64,000 nucleotides of DNA. Source: Aggregatibacter actinomycetemcomitans (lineage in GTDB: Bacteria > Pseudomonadota > Gammaproteobacteria > Enterobacterales > Pasteurellaceae). This document shows, in pieces, positions 28,631 to 36,228 of the stretch. Positions within the stretch are counted from its first letter, which is position 1; the number at the start of each line of letters is the position of its first letter. The notes beneath the pieces are model-generated. The model made no database searches. It saw only the letters and a program-made list of their open reading frames with translations, and had not been told where the DNA came from. Made by a program: the position numbers and the translations under genes. The DNA is taken from contig NZ_NRDF01000005.1 in assembly GCF_003130205.1 (NCBI RefSeq), positions 1-64,000 on the forward strand, given 5' to 3'.

Positions 28631-28669
28631 GAATAAAAAACCTCGCTATTTTCGTGAGGTTTTTTATTC
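28631..28669. terminator. bidirectional terminator between miaB and priC
   Basis: GAATAAAAAACCTC and GAGGTTTTTTATTC form a perfect 14-bp stem between converging genes, with A/T runs giving termination in both directions. Confidence 0.9.
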
Positions 28670-28672
28670 CGC

Positions 28673-29242
28673 CTATTTTTGCTTTTCCATAAAAACCAAA
28701 TAGTCTTCCAGCACGTCAATCGCTTCCAAACAACGGGCGCGGCGCTGTTCTAATTGTTCCAACGTTTGTTTATTAACAAGCCGCCCTTCACGCTGTGCTT
28801 TTTCCAACGTATCCTGTTCAAGCTGAATTTTTTCATTGAACGATGCCAAATAGTCATAATATTTCGCCAGACGTTCACGGAGCGGCAAACGGTGTACGGG
28901 ATGGCGGCGTTTATCGGCGGGTTCAGGCTCTTCTTCCTTGGTTTTGCGCGGAAAACGTTGATCGTTTTGCTGTTGTCGGGTTAAGGCATCGGAAAGTGCG
29001 GTGCATTGCGCCGACAGTTTTTGCGAGTAAAACTGCAAGGCTTCAAGATTACCGGCTTCAACCTGCTCAAGACACGCAAAGGTTTGTTCGATTTGCTGAA
29101 AATAAAATGCCGTTTTTTGGCGGTTTTCCGTGAATAAATTCGTCGAAAATTTGGCATAAACCGTTTCTTCCTTTTGTGCGTCGTAATGCTCAAAGAAATG
29201 CTGAAGGCTTTGTTTGAGGTGTCGGATGGAAATACTGTTCAT
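28673..29242 (-). CDS. priC: primosomal replication protein PriC-like
   Basis: A 189-residue, charged, mostly helical protein. The C-terminal half matches the PriC pattern (LPLRERLAKYYDYLASFNEKI, then QTLEQLEQRRARCLEAIDVLEDYL, read in parts), with paired basic helices. PriC restarts stalled forks by loading DnaB through a DnaT-independent route. The N-terminal half is less familiar. The gene converges on miaB and is monocistronic. The family call rests on C-terminal resemblance and size. Confidence 0.72.
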   Translation of the reverse strand: MNSISIRHLKQSLQHFFEHYDAQKEETVYAKFSTNLFTENRQKTAFYFQQIEQTFACLEQVEAGNLEALQFYSQKLSAQCTALSDALTRQQQNDQRFPRKTKEEEPEPADKRRHPVHRLPLRERLAKYYDYLASFNEKIQLEQDTLEKAQREGRLVNKQTLEQLEQRRARCLEAIDVLEDYLVFMEKQK

Positions 29243-29262
29243 AGGCTCACTGATGGTAAGGG

Positions 29263-29308
29263 TAAAAGTGCGGTCGAAAATTTAATTGTTTTTTCAACCG
29301 CACTTTTT
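29263..29308. terminator. inverted uptake-signal pair between the transporter gene and priC
   Basis: AAAAGTGCGGTCG and ACCGCACTTTTT face each other 20 nt apart, between the transporter at 29312 and priC. The left arm lies beside the priC start, so it may end transcription of the transporter. Confidence 0.7.
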
Positions 29309-29311
29309 AGT

Positions 29312-30664
29312 TTACAGATACATCGCGGCAATCCAGCCGAAGATAATTAACGGAATGTTGTAGTGAATAAAGGTCGGCACCACGGAATCCCAAATGTGGT
29401 CGTGTTTACCGTCCATATTCAAACCGGAAGTCGGCCCCAAGGTCGAGTCGGATGCCGGTGAACCTGAATCGCCCAGCGCGGCAGCTACGCCGACAATAGA
29501 CACGGTGGCAAGCGGCGAAAAGCCGAAAGATAAACACAGCGGAACATAAATGGAGGTAATAATCGGCACGGTGGAGAAGGACGAGCCGATACCCATGGTG
29601 ATGAGTAAACCCACGAGCAGCATCAGGAATGCAGCGGTGCCTTTGCTTTGAATCATACCGGTGCTTAACACATCTATTAGTTCTTTTACTCCGGTTGTGG
29701 CGTTAATGACATTGGCGAAGCCGGAGGCGGCGATCATCACAAAACCGATCAGTGCCATTAGGCGTAAGCCTTGTTGGAAAATGTCGTTGCTTTCTTTGAG
29801 TTTAAAAATACCGAATGCGGCGAAGATGATTAAACCGACCAAGCCGCCGATAATGGTGGAGCTGGTGACTAATTGCACGGTGAAGGTAGCGACAATGGCG
29901 ATTAAACTTGCCACAATTTGTTTCGGTTTAATGGTGGCAATGTGTTGTTCGATGTCTTTTGTTGCCGGCTCGGCACTCATCACCACATATTCGCGCGGTT
30001 TGCGATAAGTGATAAACACGGCAATTAATAAACCCAAAACCATACCGATAACAGGAATGGTCATTGCCAGCGACACTTCACCCACACTGGTTTGCAAGCC
30101 TAACGGGCTGCCTACGGTATTGATATTTTTCACCAGAATGCTTTCAATAAAGATCTTCCCGAAACCTACCGGCAATAACATATAAGTGGCGGTTAAACCG
30201 AAGGTTAGCACACAAGCCACCGCGCGACGGTCAATTTTCAATTTGTTGAAAATGGCGAGCATCGGCGGAATCACGATAGGAATAAAGGCAATGTGCACCG
30301 GCAGCAGGTTTTGTGAAGAAATGGCGAACAGCGTTAAGATGCCGAGCATGGCATATTTAAACATGGCAAGGCTGTTTGCCGTCGGCACTTTGTTCATGCG
30401 GGTAATGATTTTGTAGGCAAGTAAGTCGGTAATGCCGGATTTAGAAATGGCGATAGCAAAAGCGCCGAGCATCGCATAGTTCATAGCAACTTCGGCACCG
30501 CCGCCAAGTCCGCCGGTAAAGGCTTCAATGGTTTTGGTTAAACCTAAATCACCGACTAAACCGGCAGTTAAGGCGGAAATCACCAATGCGATGACCACGT
30601 TAATGCGTAGCAAACTGAGTGCCAGCAATACGATGATCGAGATGACAACAGGGTTGGTTAACAT
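29312..30664 (-). CDS. NhaC/YuiF-type transporter under histidine attenuation (probable histidine transporter)
   Basis: A 450-residue inner-membrane protein with about 11-12 helices, belonging to the Na+/H+ antiporter (NhaC-like, YuiF) family. Typical blocks are SQNLLPVHIAFIPI, MGIGSSFSTVPIITSIYVPL and GDSGSPASDSTLGPTSGLN. Homologues are often annotated as sodium/proton antiporters. Here the 5' leader encodes a peptide with five consecutive His codons and a terminator/antiterminator system, which strongly suggests histidine as substrate. The gene order transporter-rnt-gloA matches my memory of H. influenzae (HI0325-HI0323). Exact specificity and the coupling ion are unproven. Confidence 0.82.
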   Translation of the reverse strand: MLTNPVVISIIVLLALSLLRINVVIALVISALTAGLVGDLGLTKTIEAFTGGLGGGAEVAMNYAMLGAFAIAISKSGITDLLAYKIITRMNKVPTANSLAMFKYAMLGILTLFAISSQNLLPVHIAFIPIVIPPMLAIFNKLKIDRRAVACVLTFGLTATYMLLPVGFGKIFIESILVKNINTVGSPLGLQTSVGEVSLAMTIPVIGMVLGLLIAVFITYRKPREYVVMSAEPATKDIEQHIATIKPKQIVASLIAIVATFTVQLVTSSTIIGGLVGLIIFAAFGIFKLKESNDIFQQGLRLMALIGFVMIAASGFANVINATTGVKELIDVLSTGMIQSKGTAAFLMLLVGLLITMGIGSSFSTVPIITSIYVPLCLSFGFSPLATVSIVGVAAALGDSGSPASDSTLGPTSGLNMDGKHDHIWDSVVPTFIHYNIPLIIFGWIAAMYL

Positions 30665-30765
30665 TTGTTTATCCTTATAAGTTAAATTGTTGACGATTTA
30701 CTAGAAAAATAAAATTTGTCTAATGAAATCACGATTTTGGGTTTTCGGTTCGTTGGGTTGAAAAG

Positions 30766-30799
30766 AAAACCCCTCGAAAGCTAACTTCCGAGGGGTTGT
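30766..30799 (-). terminator. attenuator terminator of the histidine leader
   Basis: On the reverse strand AACCCCTCG (30797-30789) pairs with CGAGGGGTT (30776-30768), followed by TTCTTTT. It ends about 100 nt before the transporter start and lies after the leader peptide, so it decides read-through. Confidence 0.88.
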
Positions 30800-30843
30800 G
30801 ATAAACCATGAATTATTCGCACCTTGCCCGGAAGTGATCTTCC
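30784..30843 (-). promoter_or_regulatory. antiterminator/pause hairpin segments of the histidine attenuator
   Basis: ACTTCCG on the reverse strand (30835-30829) can pair either with upstream GGAAG to make GGAAG-ATCA-CTTCC (30843-30830), or with CGGAAGT (30790-30784). The second pairing uses the base of the terminator arm and would prevent termination. This is the mutually exclusive pairing expected of ribosome-mediated attenuation. Confidence 0.8.
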
Positions 30844-30866
30844 AAGCACATCAAATACCTGAAAGA

Positions 30867-30917
30867 CTATTCAGTGAAATGATGGTGATGATGGTTGTTG
30901 TTGCGAATAACGTTCAT
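30867..30917 (-). CDS. histidine leader peptide
   Basis: A 16-codon frame reads MNVIRNNNHHHHHFTE followed by TAG, preceded by AGGAGA at 7 nt from the ATG. Codons 9-13 are CAT CAT CAC CAT CAT. Scarcity of charged tRNA-His would stall a ribosome here and favour the antiterminator downstream, turning on the transporter gene. It resembles the hisL leader of enteric his operons but precedes a transporter. The three Asn codons before the His run are a further oddity. Very high confidence for the pattern. Confidence 0.93.
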   Translation of the reverse strand: MNVIRNNNHHHHHFTE

Positions 30918-30945
30918 TTTGTTTCTCCTATGTGAATTGCTTTTT

Positions 30946-30974
30946 AAACTACTGGAAAAGTTTTTTCATCGCAA
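30946..30974 (-). promoter_or_regulatory. candidate promoter of the histidine leader
   Basis: On the reverse strand TTGCGA (30974-30969) and TAGTTT (30951-30946) are 17 nt apart, placing a start about 20 nt upstream of the leader ATG. Confidence 0.5.
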
Positions 30975-31005
30975 GTGATTTTTCAAAAAAAGCTGTAATT
31001 ACTTT

Positions 31006-31097
31006 CCTTCCCCTGCTTGCGGGGGAAGGTGTCCGAAGGACGGAAGGGGGCTTTCCCCCTCAGCCTTCGGCAGCTCCCCCCGTAAACGGAGGGAGCC
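31006..31097. repeat. GC-rich imperfect palindromic intergenic element
   Basis: A 92-bp GC-rich block in an AT-rich gap is made of nested inverted repeats: CCTTCCCC with GGGGGAAGG, GTCC with GGAC, AGGGGGC-TTT-CCCCCT, and GCTCCCCCC with GGAGGGAGC. Only one copy is in the window. Its composition and multi-hairpin layout look like a mobile palindromic repeat (REP/MITE-like) rather than a normal terminator, although it lies where the rnt transcript ends. Confidence 0.7.
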
Positions 31098-31104
31098 AAG
31101 TTTT

Positions 31105-31758
31105 TTAATCGGTTGCCACAATATGCGGAAACCCACCCAACCGTTTCAAATGATTCACCATATAACAAAACAGCTCGGCAGTGCGTTCCGTGTCATATAA
31201 CGCCGAGTGGGCCTGCTGGCTGTCAAAAGGAATTTTTGCCGCTTGGCAGGCTTTCACCAACACCGTTTGCCCGAACATAAAACCGCTCAAGGTCGCCGTG
31301 TCAAAGGTAGAAAAGGGATGGAACGGGTTGCGTTTGGCATTCATGCGTTGTGCCGCCGCCATGAGGAATCCCTGATCAAACGCCGCATTGTGCGCCACGA
31401 TAATAGACCGCTGACAATCCGCGTCTTTTTGCGCTTTGCGTACCATTTTGAACATTTCGCTAATGGCAATATTTTCGCTCACCGCGCCACGCAATGGGTT
31501 ATCAATATCAATGCCGTTAAATTTAATGGATTCGGGATCGATATTCGCCCCTGCAAAAGGTTGAATATGAAAATGGCATTTCTGATCCGGCCTCAAATTG
31601 CCGTTTTCGTCCATTTTGAGGGTAATCGCCGCCAGCTCCAGCAAGGCATCGGTTTTGGCGTTTAAACCGGCGGTTTCCACATCGATTACCACCGGTAAAT
31701 AGCCTCGGAATCGATGTTTTAATATATTGTAATTAATGGTTTCTTGGGTTTCTGACAT
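31105..31758 (-). CDS. rnt: ribonuclease T
   Basis: A 217-residue DEDD-family 3'-5' exoribonuclease that trims tRNA CCA ends and other stable RNAs. Motif I is [11 protein letters not shown], motif II includes [13 protein letters not shown], and the late [14 protein letters not shown] gives the catalytic His and Asp. It lies downstream of gloA with a terminator between. The stop is only 8 nt from the palindromic repeat element. Confidence 0.93.
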   Translation of the reverse strand: MSETQETINYNILKHRFRGYLPVVIDVETAGLNAKTDALLELAAITLKMDENGNLRPDQKCHFHIQPFAGANIDPESIKFNGIDIDNPLRGAVSENIAISEMFKMVRKAQKDADCQRSIIVAHNAAFDQGFLMAAAQRMNAKRNPFHPFSTFDTATLSGFMFGQTVLVKACQAAKIPFDSQQAHSALYDTERTAELFCYMVNHLKRLGGFPHIVATD

Positions 31759-31768
31759 AGCTCATCCT

Positions 31769-31805
31769 AAAAATAAAACGTGGATTATCGTTCATAATCC
31801 ACGTT
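31769..31805 (-). terminator. terminator of gloA
   Basis: AACGTGGATTAT (31777-31788) pairs perfectly with ATAATCCACGTT (31794-31805); on the reverse strand a T-rich run (TTTATTTTTA) follows. Confidence 0.85.
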
Positions 31806-31839
31806 AAAAAACGTTTGAATTTTTAACCGCACTTTTCGC

Positions 31840-32247
31840 TTAGTTACCTAAACCCGCTTGGGCATTTTTGTTTTCAATGAATTCGATTTTATAACCGTCC
31901 GGATCTTCCACAAAGGCAATCACGGTTTTGCCGCCTTTTACCGGGCCTGGCTCACGGGTAACATTGCCGCCGGCTTTGCGCACGGCTTCACAAGTGGCGT
32001 AAATATCGTCCGTGCCGATGGCAATATGCCCGTAAGCGGTGCCGAGTTCGTATTTATCCACGCCCCAGTTATACGTCAGTTCCAACACGGACGCTTTGTC
32101 TTCATCGTCGTAACCTAAAAATGCCAGAGAATATTTGTATTCGGGATTTTCGCCGGTGCGCAATAAACGCATACCCAACACATCTTGATAAAACCGAATG
32201 GAACGTTGTAAATCGCCGACGCGCAACATGGTGTGTAAAATTCGCAT
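31840..32247 (-). CDS. gloA: lactoylglutathione lyase (glyoxalase I)
   Basis: A 135-residue metalloenzyme of the vicinal-oxygen-chelate fold that converts the methylglyoxal-glutathione adduct to S-lactoylglutathione. It starts [26 protein letters not shown], and metal ligands His5, Glu56, His74 and Glu122 of the E. coli enzyme have counterparts in [21 protein letters not shown] and YKIEFIENK. It is upstream of rnt on the same strand. Confidence 0.95.
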   Translation of the reverse strand: MRILHTMLRVGDLQRSIRFYQDVLGMRLLRTGENPEYKYSLAFLGYDDEDKASVLELTYNWGVDKYELGTAYGHIAIGTDDIYATCEAVRKAGGNVTREPGPVKGGKTVIAFVEDPDGYKIEFIENKNAQAGLGN

Positions 32248-32312
32248 GGTATTTTCTCATAAGTAAAAACTGCGCCAATTATGCCACAGAATGAGGGCAT
32301 TTGCTTTGAGAA

Positions 32313-32352
32313 AATAAAAAGGACTAAGCAGCTTAGGCTTAATCCTTTTTGA
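32313..32352 (-). terminator. terminator of the TonB-dependent receptor gene
   Basis: On the reverse strand AAAAAGGATTAAGC pairs with GCTTAGTCCTTTTT (one T-G wobble) and runs into TATTTT, about 50 nt after the receptor stop. Confidence 0.82.
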
Positions 32353-32401
32353 ATATGAGGTATCATAGAAATGCGATGAAAACCCACCGCACTTTTATGG
32401 C

Positions 32402-34354
32402 TTAGAAGGTGTAATTGACATTTAAGCGAACATCGCGACCCGGTTCAGGTAGGGTGGAAACACCTGCACGTTGGCTGTGGCTGCGATAATATTTATTAAA
32501 CGCATTATTTAACGCCAAGTTAACGTTGACGTTTTCAACCGGTTTCCATGTGACGTAGAAATCGTTCACACCATAGCCAGGGCGTTTAGTAGTGGTTGAA
32601 CCGCCACCACGGTTATTCGTGCTGGTATCATAACTCGTATGCTGTACGAAACGTCCTCTCCAACCAATTTCCACATCAGGTTGTTCAAAGCGATAAGACA
32701 CGCCGGTGGTCCAAGTACGACCAATTGGAATGGCAGTAACCGTACTGTCGACGGTTCTGCCATCTAATTCAGGTTTGCTATAGGCTACGCCGGCACGTAA
32801 AGTTAAACCTTCATATTTATATGCCGCACCCAATTCGTAACCGCTATTTCTCAACTTACCTGCATTTTGAATTTCAAAATAACCCGGTCTGATTTGGGTG
32901 AACGCGTGAGTATCCTGAATCGTTTGCCAGAAATAGCTACCGTTTAATGAAAGGCTATCGGCTAATTTATAGTTGAAACCGACTTCCGTATTGCGTGACT
33001 TTTCAGGTTTAATATTGCCGGCAATGGAATAGACTGAAGGGTTTCCTCTGGTAGTTCCTGACGACAATAGAATTTCCCGGAAACGGGGACTACGGGTTGC
33101 GTAGTTTAAGCTGGCACTAAAACTTAAATCCTTCGTTACTTCATAGATTAAACCAACACTTGGGTTTAAATTGCCTTTGTTTGATTTTCTGCCATCCATA
33201 GCCCGGAATGAGAAGTGGTCGTAACGTAAACCTGTGGTTAAGGTGAATGCACCGAGACCCCAGATACCTTCTGCATAAACGCCCACATCACGTTTCTTTT
33301 GATTTCTTATTTGTACCCCGTTTTGTACCGTGAGAGAATTTGGTCTGCCTTCTTGATCTCGGTAATTGACACCATATTTGATTAAGTGAGACTCACCGAT
33401 TTGAGAGTCTAAGTTAAGGTTTGCACCATTGGCAACCAAATGGATTTTGGAACGTTCGGTAGGTTCTTCTCGGCTAATAACTGTACGCCAAACATTGGCT
33501 TTTGCAGTACTGATAAAGCCAATGTTTTTGCCGGTCCACTCAATTTTGCCGGTATCATTAGTGGTGATGCGATAGCGTGGAGCATTAACTGATTCTCTTC
33601 CATCCTGAGTAAAGTCAAACTCCTCACGTAATGCGCGGACGCCATAATGGCGTTCTTGGCGGCGGCTTAACTCAATACGATGATCTTCGTTCAGATCCAC
33701 ACCAACTTTAGCCAATAAACCACGCTGACCCAGGGCACTATTTTTGATCTTATAGCCATTACCCGCTTTGTAATTACGTTCTTTTACCCAGTTACCGGAA
33801 ATTAAAGCATCGAATGCGCCGACTTTGGAATAAATGGTGGCACCTTTGCTCCAACCGCTATTAGAACTTACGCCGGCATTAACTTTAAAACCAAAGTCTT
33901 GTTCCTCTTTCAGCAAATCTTTTGCACTGACAGTTTCCGCCACAATTGTACCACTGGTGGCACCAATGCCTGCGCTGGCAGAGCCTGTGCCTTTCTGTAC
34001 ACTGACTTTCTTAAACAAAGACGGATCAAAAACGAAGCGACCTTGATGGTGGAACAATTGAGCATCAGTGTAGGCATCATCAATTTTAACATCCACCTGA
34101 TCCTGTCCCATACCACGAATGGTAAACCATTGAGAAGTTCCGCGTCCTCCCCCGAAGTTAAGTGCGGGCTCTTCCTTGAGTAAACCTTTTAGCTCGGTTT
34201 CGGTACTACGATTAACTGATTCCGTAGTAATTACATTAGTCTTACTTTTGGCACCGGTATTTTCGGATACTACATTGATGATATCTAATTCCTCAGCCTG
34301 AACTGCTGTGGCAACTAATATTGCCAGAGGAAGCAATGAAAAATGTTTACGCAT
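32402..34354 (-). CDS. TonB-dependent outer-membrane receptor (likely iron/heme)
   Basis: A 650-residue outer-membrane receptor. The signal peptide is MRKHFSLLPLAILVATAVQA. Next come a TonB-box-like ELDIINVVSE, a plug domain (LKGLLKEEPALNFGGGRGTSQWFTIRGM in parts, GTGSASAGIGATSGTIVAETV) and a 22-strand barrel that ends LNVNYTF with the required terminal Phe. The barrel has the NPSVGLIYEVTKDLSFSASL and LRYDHFSF motifs of heme/hemoglobin-type receptors. The ligand cannot be fixed from sequence alone. A Fur-like site lies about 70 nt upstream, consistent with iron control. No transport partner genes are adjacent. Confidence 0.82.
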   Translation of the reverse strand: MRKHFSLLPLAILVATAVQAEELDIINVVSENTGAKSKTNVITTESVNRSTETELKGLLKEEPALNFGGGRGTSQWFTIRGMGQDQVDVKIDDAYTDAQLFHHQGRFVFDPSLFKKVSVQKGTGSASAGIGATSGTIVAETVSAKDLLKEEQDFGFKVNAGVSSNSGWSKGATIYSKVGAFDALISGNWVKERNYKAGNGYKIKNSALGQRGLLAKVGVDLNEDHRIELSRRQERHYGVRALREEFDFTQDGRESVNAPRYRITTNDTGKIEWTGKNIGFISTAKANVWRTVISREEPTERSKIHLVANGANLNLDSQIGESHLIKYGVNYRDQEGRPNSLTVQNGVQIRNQKKRDVGVYAEGIWGLGAFTLTTGLRYDHFSFRAMDGRKSNKGNLNPSVGLIYEVTKDLSFSASLNYATRSPRFREILLSSGTTRGNPSVYSIAGNIKPEKSRNTEVGFNYKLADSLSLNGSYFWQTIQDTHAFTQIRPGYFEIQNAGKLRNSGYELGAAYKYEGLTLRAGVAYSKPELDGRTVDSTVTAIPIGRTWTTGVSYRFEQPDVEIGWRGRFVQHTSYDTSTNNRGGGSTTTKRPGYGVNDFYVTWKPVENVNVNLALNNAFNKYYRSHSQRAGVSTLPEPGRDVRLNVNYTF

Positions 34355-34424
34355 AAATGCTCCTGTAAAGATTAATAAAGTATGAAATTTATCGCGGGGA
34401 AATTTAGCTTATTTGGATTCTGTT

Positions 34425-34444
34425 TGCAAATGATAATTGTTGCT
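34425..34444. promoter_or_regulatory. candidate Fur box for the TonB-dependent receptor
   Basis: TGCAAATGATAATTGTTGC contains one exact GATAAT hexamer flanked by partial copies in Fur-box spacing. It is 70-90 nt upstream of the receptor start. The rest of the 400-nt gap up to the next gene (34355-34755) is AT-rich with no gene. Confidence 0.5.
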
Positions 34445-34755
34445 AATTTTAACGTCGTTTGTTAACCGACTGTTATTAAAGCGGAAAAACAACGTGAAAT
34501 TTTGGTCAAAAAGTTCCCTAACTAACTGGTCTGATGTGATTTTGAACGTATGCTATGAACTATTTTTAAAGATTATTTCATTTTATTTCAAATGGTTATA
34601 CTTTTTATTTTTTTATTCAATATGAAGTGATGGATTTTTTAGTTGGAAAAATATTTGGTATTTTAAAAAAGCGTAGATGGCAATGACACTTTTCCGGTCC
34701 TAATTTTCATTTCTACGCAAGATTAAAAATTACATGTAAACCAAGGAGATTTAAG

Positions 34756-36087
34756 ATGTTTTCATTTCTTAAGGCCTCTCCGCCGGCACCTCGAATTGAG
34801 TCTTCCCGAGTTGATGCGGAGTATAAGAAATTACGTTGGCAGGTATTTGCCGGTGTATTTATAGGCTATGCGGCGTATTATTTGATCCGCAAAAACTTTT
34901 CCCTCGCTATCCCTTACCTAATTGATGAATATGGCTTTACTAAAGCGGATTTAGGCACTGTGGGTGTTGCGTTGTCCCTTGCTTATGGTTTTAGTAAGTT
35001 CATTATGGGGAATGTTTCCGACCGTAGTAATCCTAAGTATTTTATCACTATAGGTTTGCTTGGTTCGGCAATCGTGAGTTTAATTTTCGGCTTGGTGCCC
35101 GGCGTGTTGGCTTCCATTCCGATCATGATCGTGCTCGCCGCCTTTAACGGCTGGTTCCAAGGCATGGGTTACCCACCGGGTGCAAAAACCATGACCAACT
35201 GGTTCTCCGTATCCGAACGGGGTGTGTGGTGGAGCTGGTGGAATGTGTCCCATAACTTGGGCGGCGGCTTGATCGGTCCGTTAGCGATTTTAGGTTTGGC
35301 GATTTTTGGTACATGGCAATCACTTTTCTATTTGCCGGCATTAATTGCTATCGTGTTAGCGTTTATTATGTTTTGGCTAATGCGCGATACACCGGAGTCA
35401 CAAGGCTTACCGCCGGTGGATGAGTGGAAGGGCGAAAAAATCGTGCAGCAGGTTGAATCAGCCCATACCCTTTCTTCAAAAGATATTTTTATGAAATATA
35501 TCTTAAATAACAAGTTTTTATGGGCAATTGCTATTGCCAATGTGTTTGTATATTTCATTCGTTACGGCATTATCGACTGGGCGCCGACCTACTTAAAAGA
35601 AGTGAAACATTTTTCCGTAGATAAACAAAGCTGGGCGTATTTCCTATATGAGTATGCAGGGATTTTTGGCATGCTGACCAGTGGTTATTTGAGCGATAAA
35701 GTGTTCAAAGGTCACCGTGCCCCGCCAATGCTATTATTCCTGACAGGTGTACTTGTTGCGATTTTTGTTTATTGGAAAAATCCGGCGGGTAATCCATTGG
35801 TAGATAATATCTGTTTGGTCGCAATTGGTTTCCTGATTTACGGACCGGTGATGATGATCGGCTTGCAGGCAGCAGATTTGGTACCTCGTGTTGCGACCGG
35901 TACGGCAACGGGCTTAACCGGTTTGTTTGGTTACTTGTTGGGATCTGCCAGTGCCGGTTATGTGATGGGTAAACTGGTGGATGTATTCGGTTGGGACGGC
36001 GGGTTTTATGCGCTCATCCTTTCTTGTTTCCTCGGCTTTGCTTTCATTGCCGTCACCTTATTCCATAAACCGAATACCAAGAAATAA
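34756..36087 (+). CDS. organophosphate:phosphate antiporter, GlpT-like
   Basis: A 443-residue, 12-helix MFS protein of the OPA family. The start (YKKLRWQVFAGVFIGYAAYYLIRKNF) and the second half (FVYFIRYGIIDWAPTYLKEVKHF, NPAGNPLVDNICLVAIGFLIYGPVMMIGL, read in parts) closely resemble GlpT. Both binding Arg regions are kept (LIRKNF, FIRYGI). However, the GlpT motif PPCGRTMVHWW, whose His contacts glycerol-3-phosphate, reads PPGAKTMTNWF. The substrate may therefore differ (another phosphorylated compound), so no gene symbol is given. It imports its substrate in exchange for phosphate across the inner membrane. AAGGAG precedes the ATG; transcription is monocistronic. Confidence 0.8.
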   Translation: MFSFLKASPPAPRIESSRVDAEYKKLRWQVFAGVFIGYAAYYLIRKNFSLAIPYLIDEYGFTKADLGTVGVALSLAYGFSKFIMGNVSDRSNPKYFITIGLLGSAIVSLIFGLVPGVLASIPIMIVLAAFNGWFQGMGYPPGAKTMTNWFSVSERGVWWSWWNVSHNLGGGLIGPLAILGLAIFGTWQSLFYLPALIAIVLAFIMFWLMRDTPESQGLPPVDEWKGEKIVQQVESAHTLSSKDIFMKYILNNKFLWAIAIANVFVYFIRYGIIDWAPTYLKEVKHFSVDKQSWAYFLYEYAGIFGMLTSGYLSDKVFKGHRAPPMLLFLTGVLVAIFVYWKNPAGNPLVDNICLVAIGFLIYGPVMMIGLQAADLVPRVATGTATGLTGLFGYLLGSASAGYVMGKLVDVFGWDGGFYALILSCFLGFAFIAVTLFHKPNTKK

Positions 36088-36106
36088 TCTTTATTCTTAA
36101 TAATAC

Positions 36107-36150
36107 TAAAGTGCGGTTGAAATTCACGACGAAAATCCACCGCACTTTTT
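36107..36150. terminator. inverted uptake-signal hairpin after the OPA transporter
   Basis: AAAGTGCGGT and ACCGCACTTTTT pair around a 20-nt loop 20 nt beyond the stop, ending in a T-run; probable terminator. Confidence 0.75.
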
Positions 36151-36228
36151 CTTTCATTTTTCTGTCGAAGTTGGCAGAATAGCCTCGATTTTTTACGCAT
36201 AATTATAAATTATCAAGGAAAGCAAAAA

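Noticed and set aside
34437-34625. A 62-codon frame upstream of the OPA transporter
   Set aside because: AT-rich, Phe/Leu composition of random frame, no ribosome site, overlaps the likely receptor promoter.
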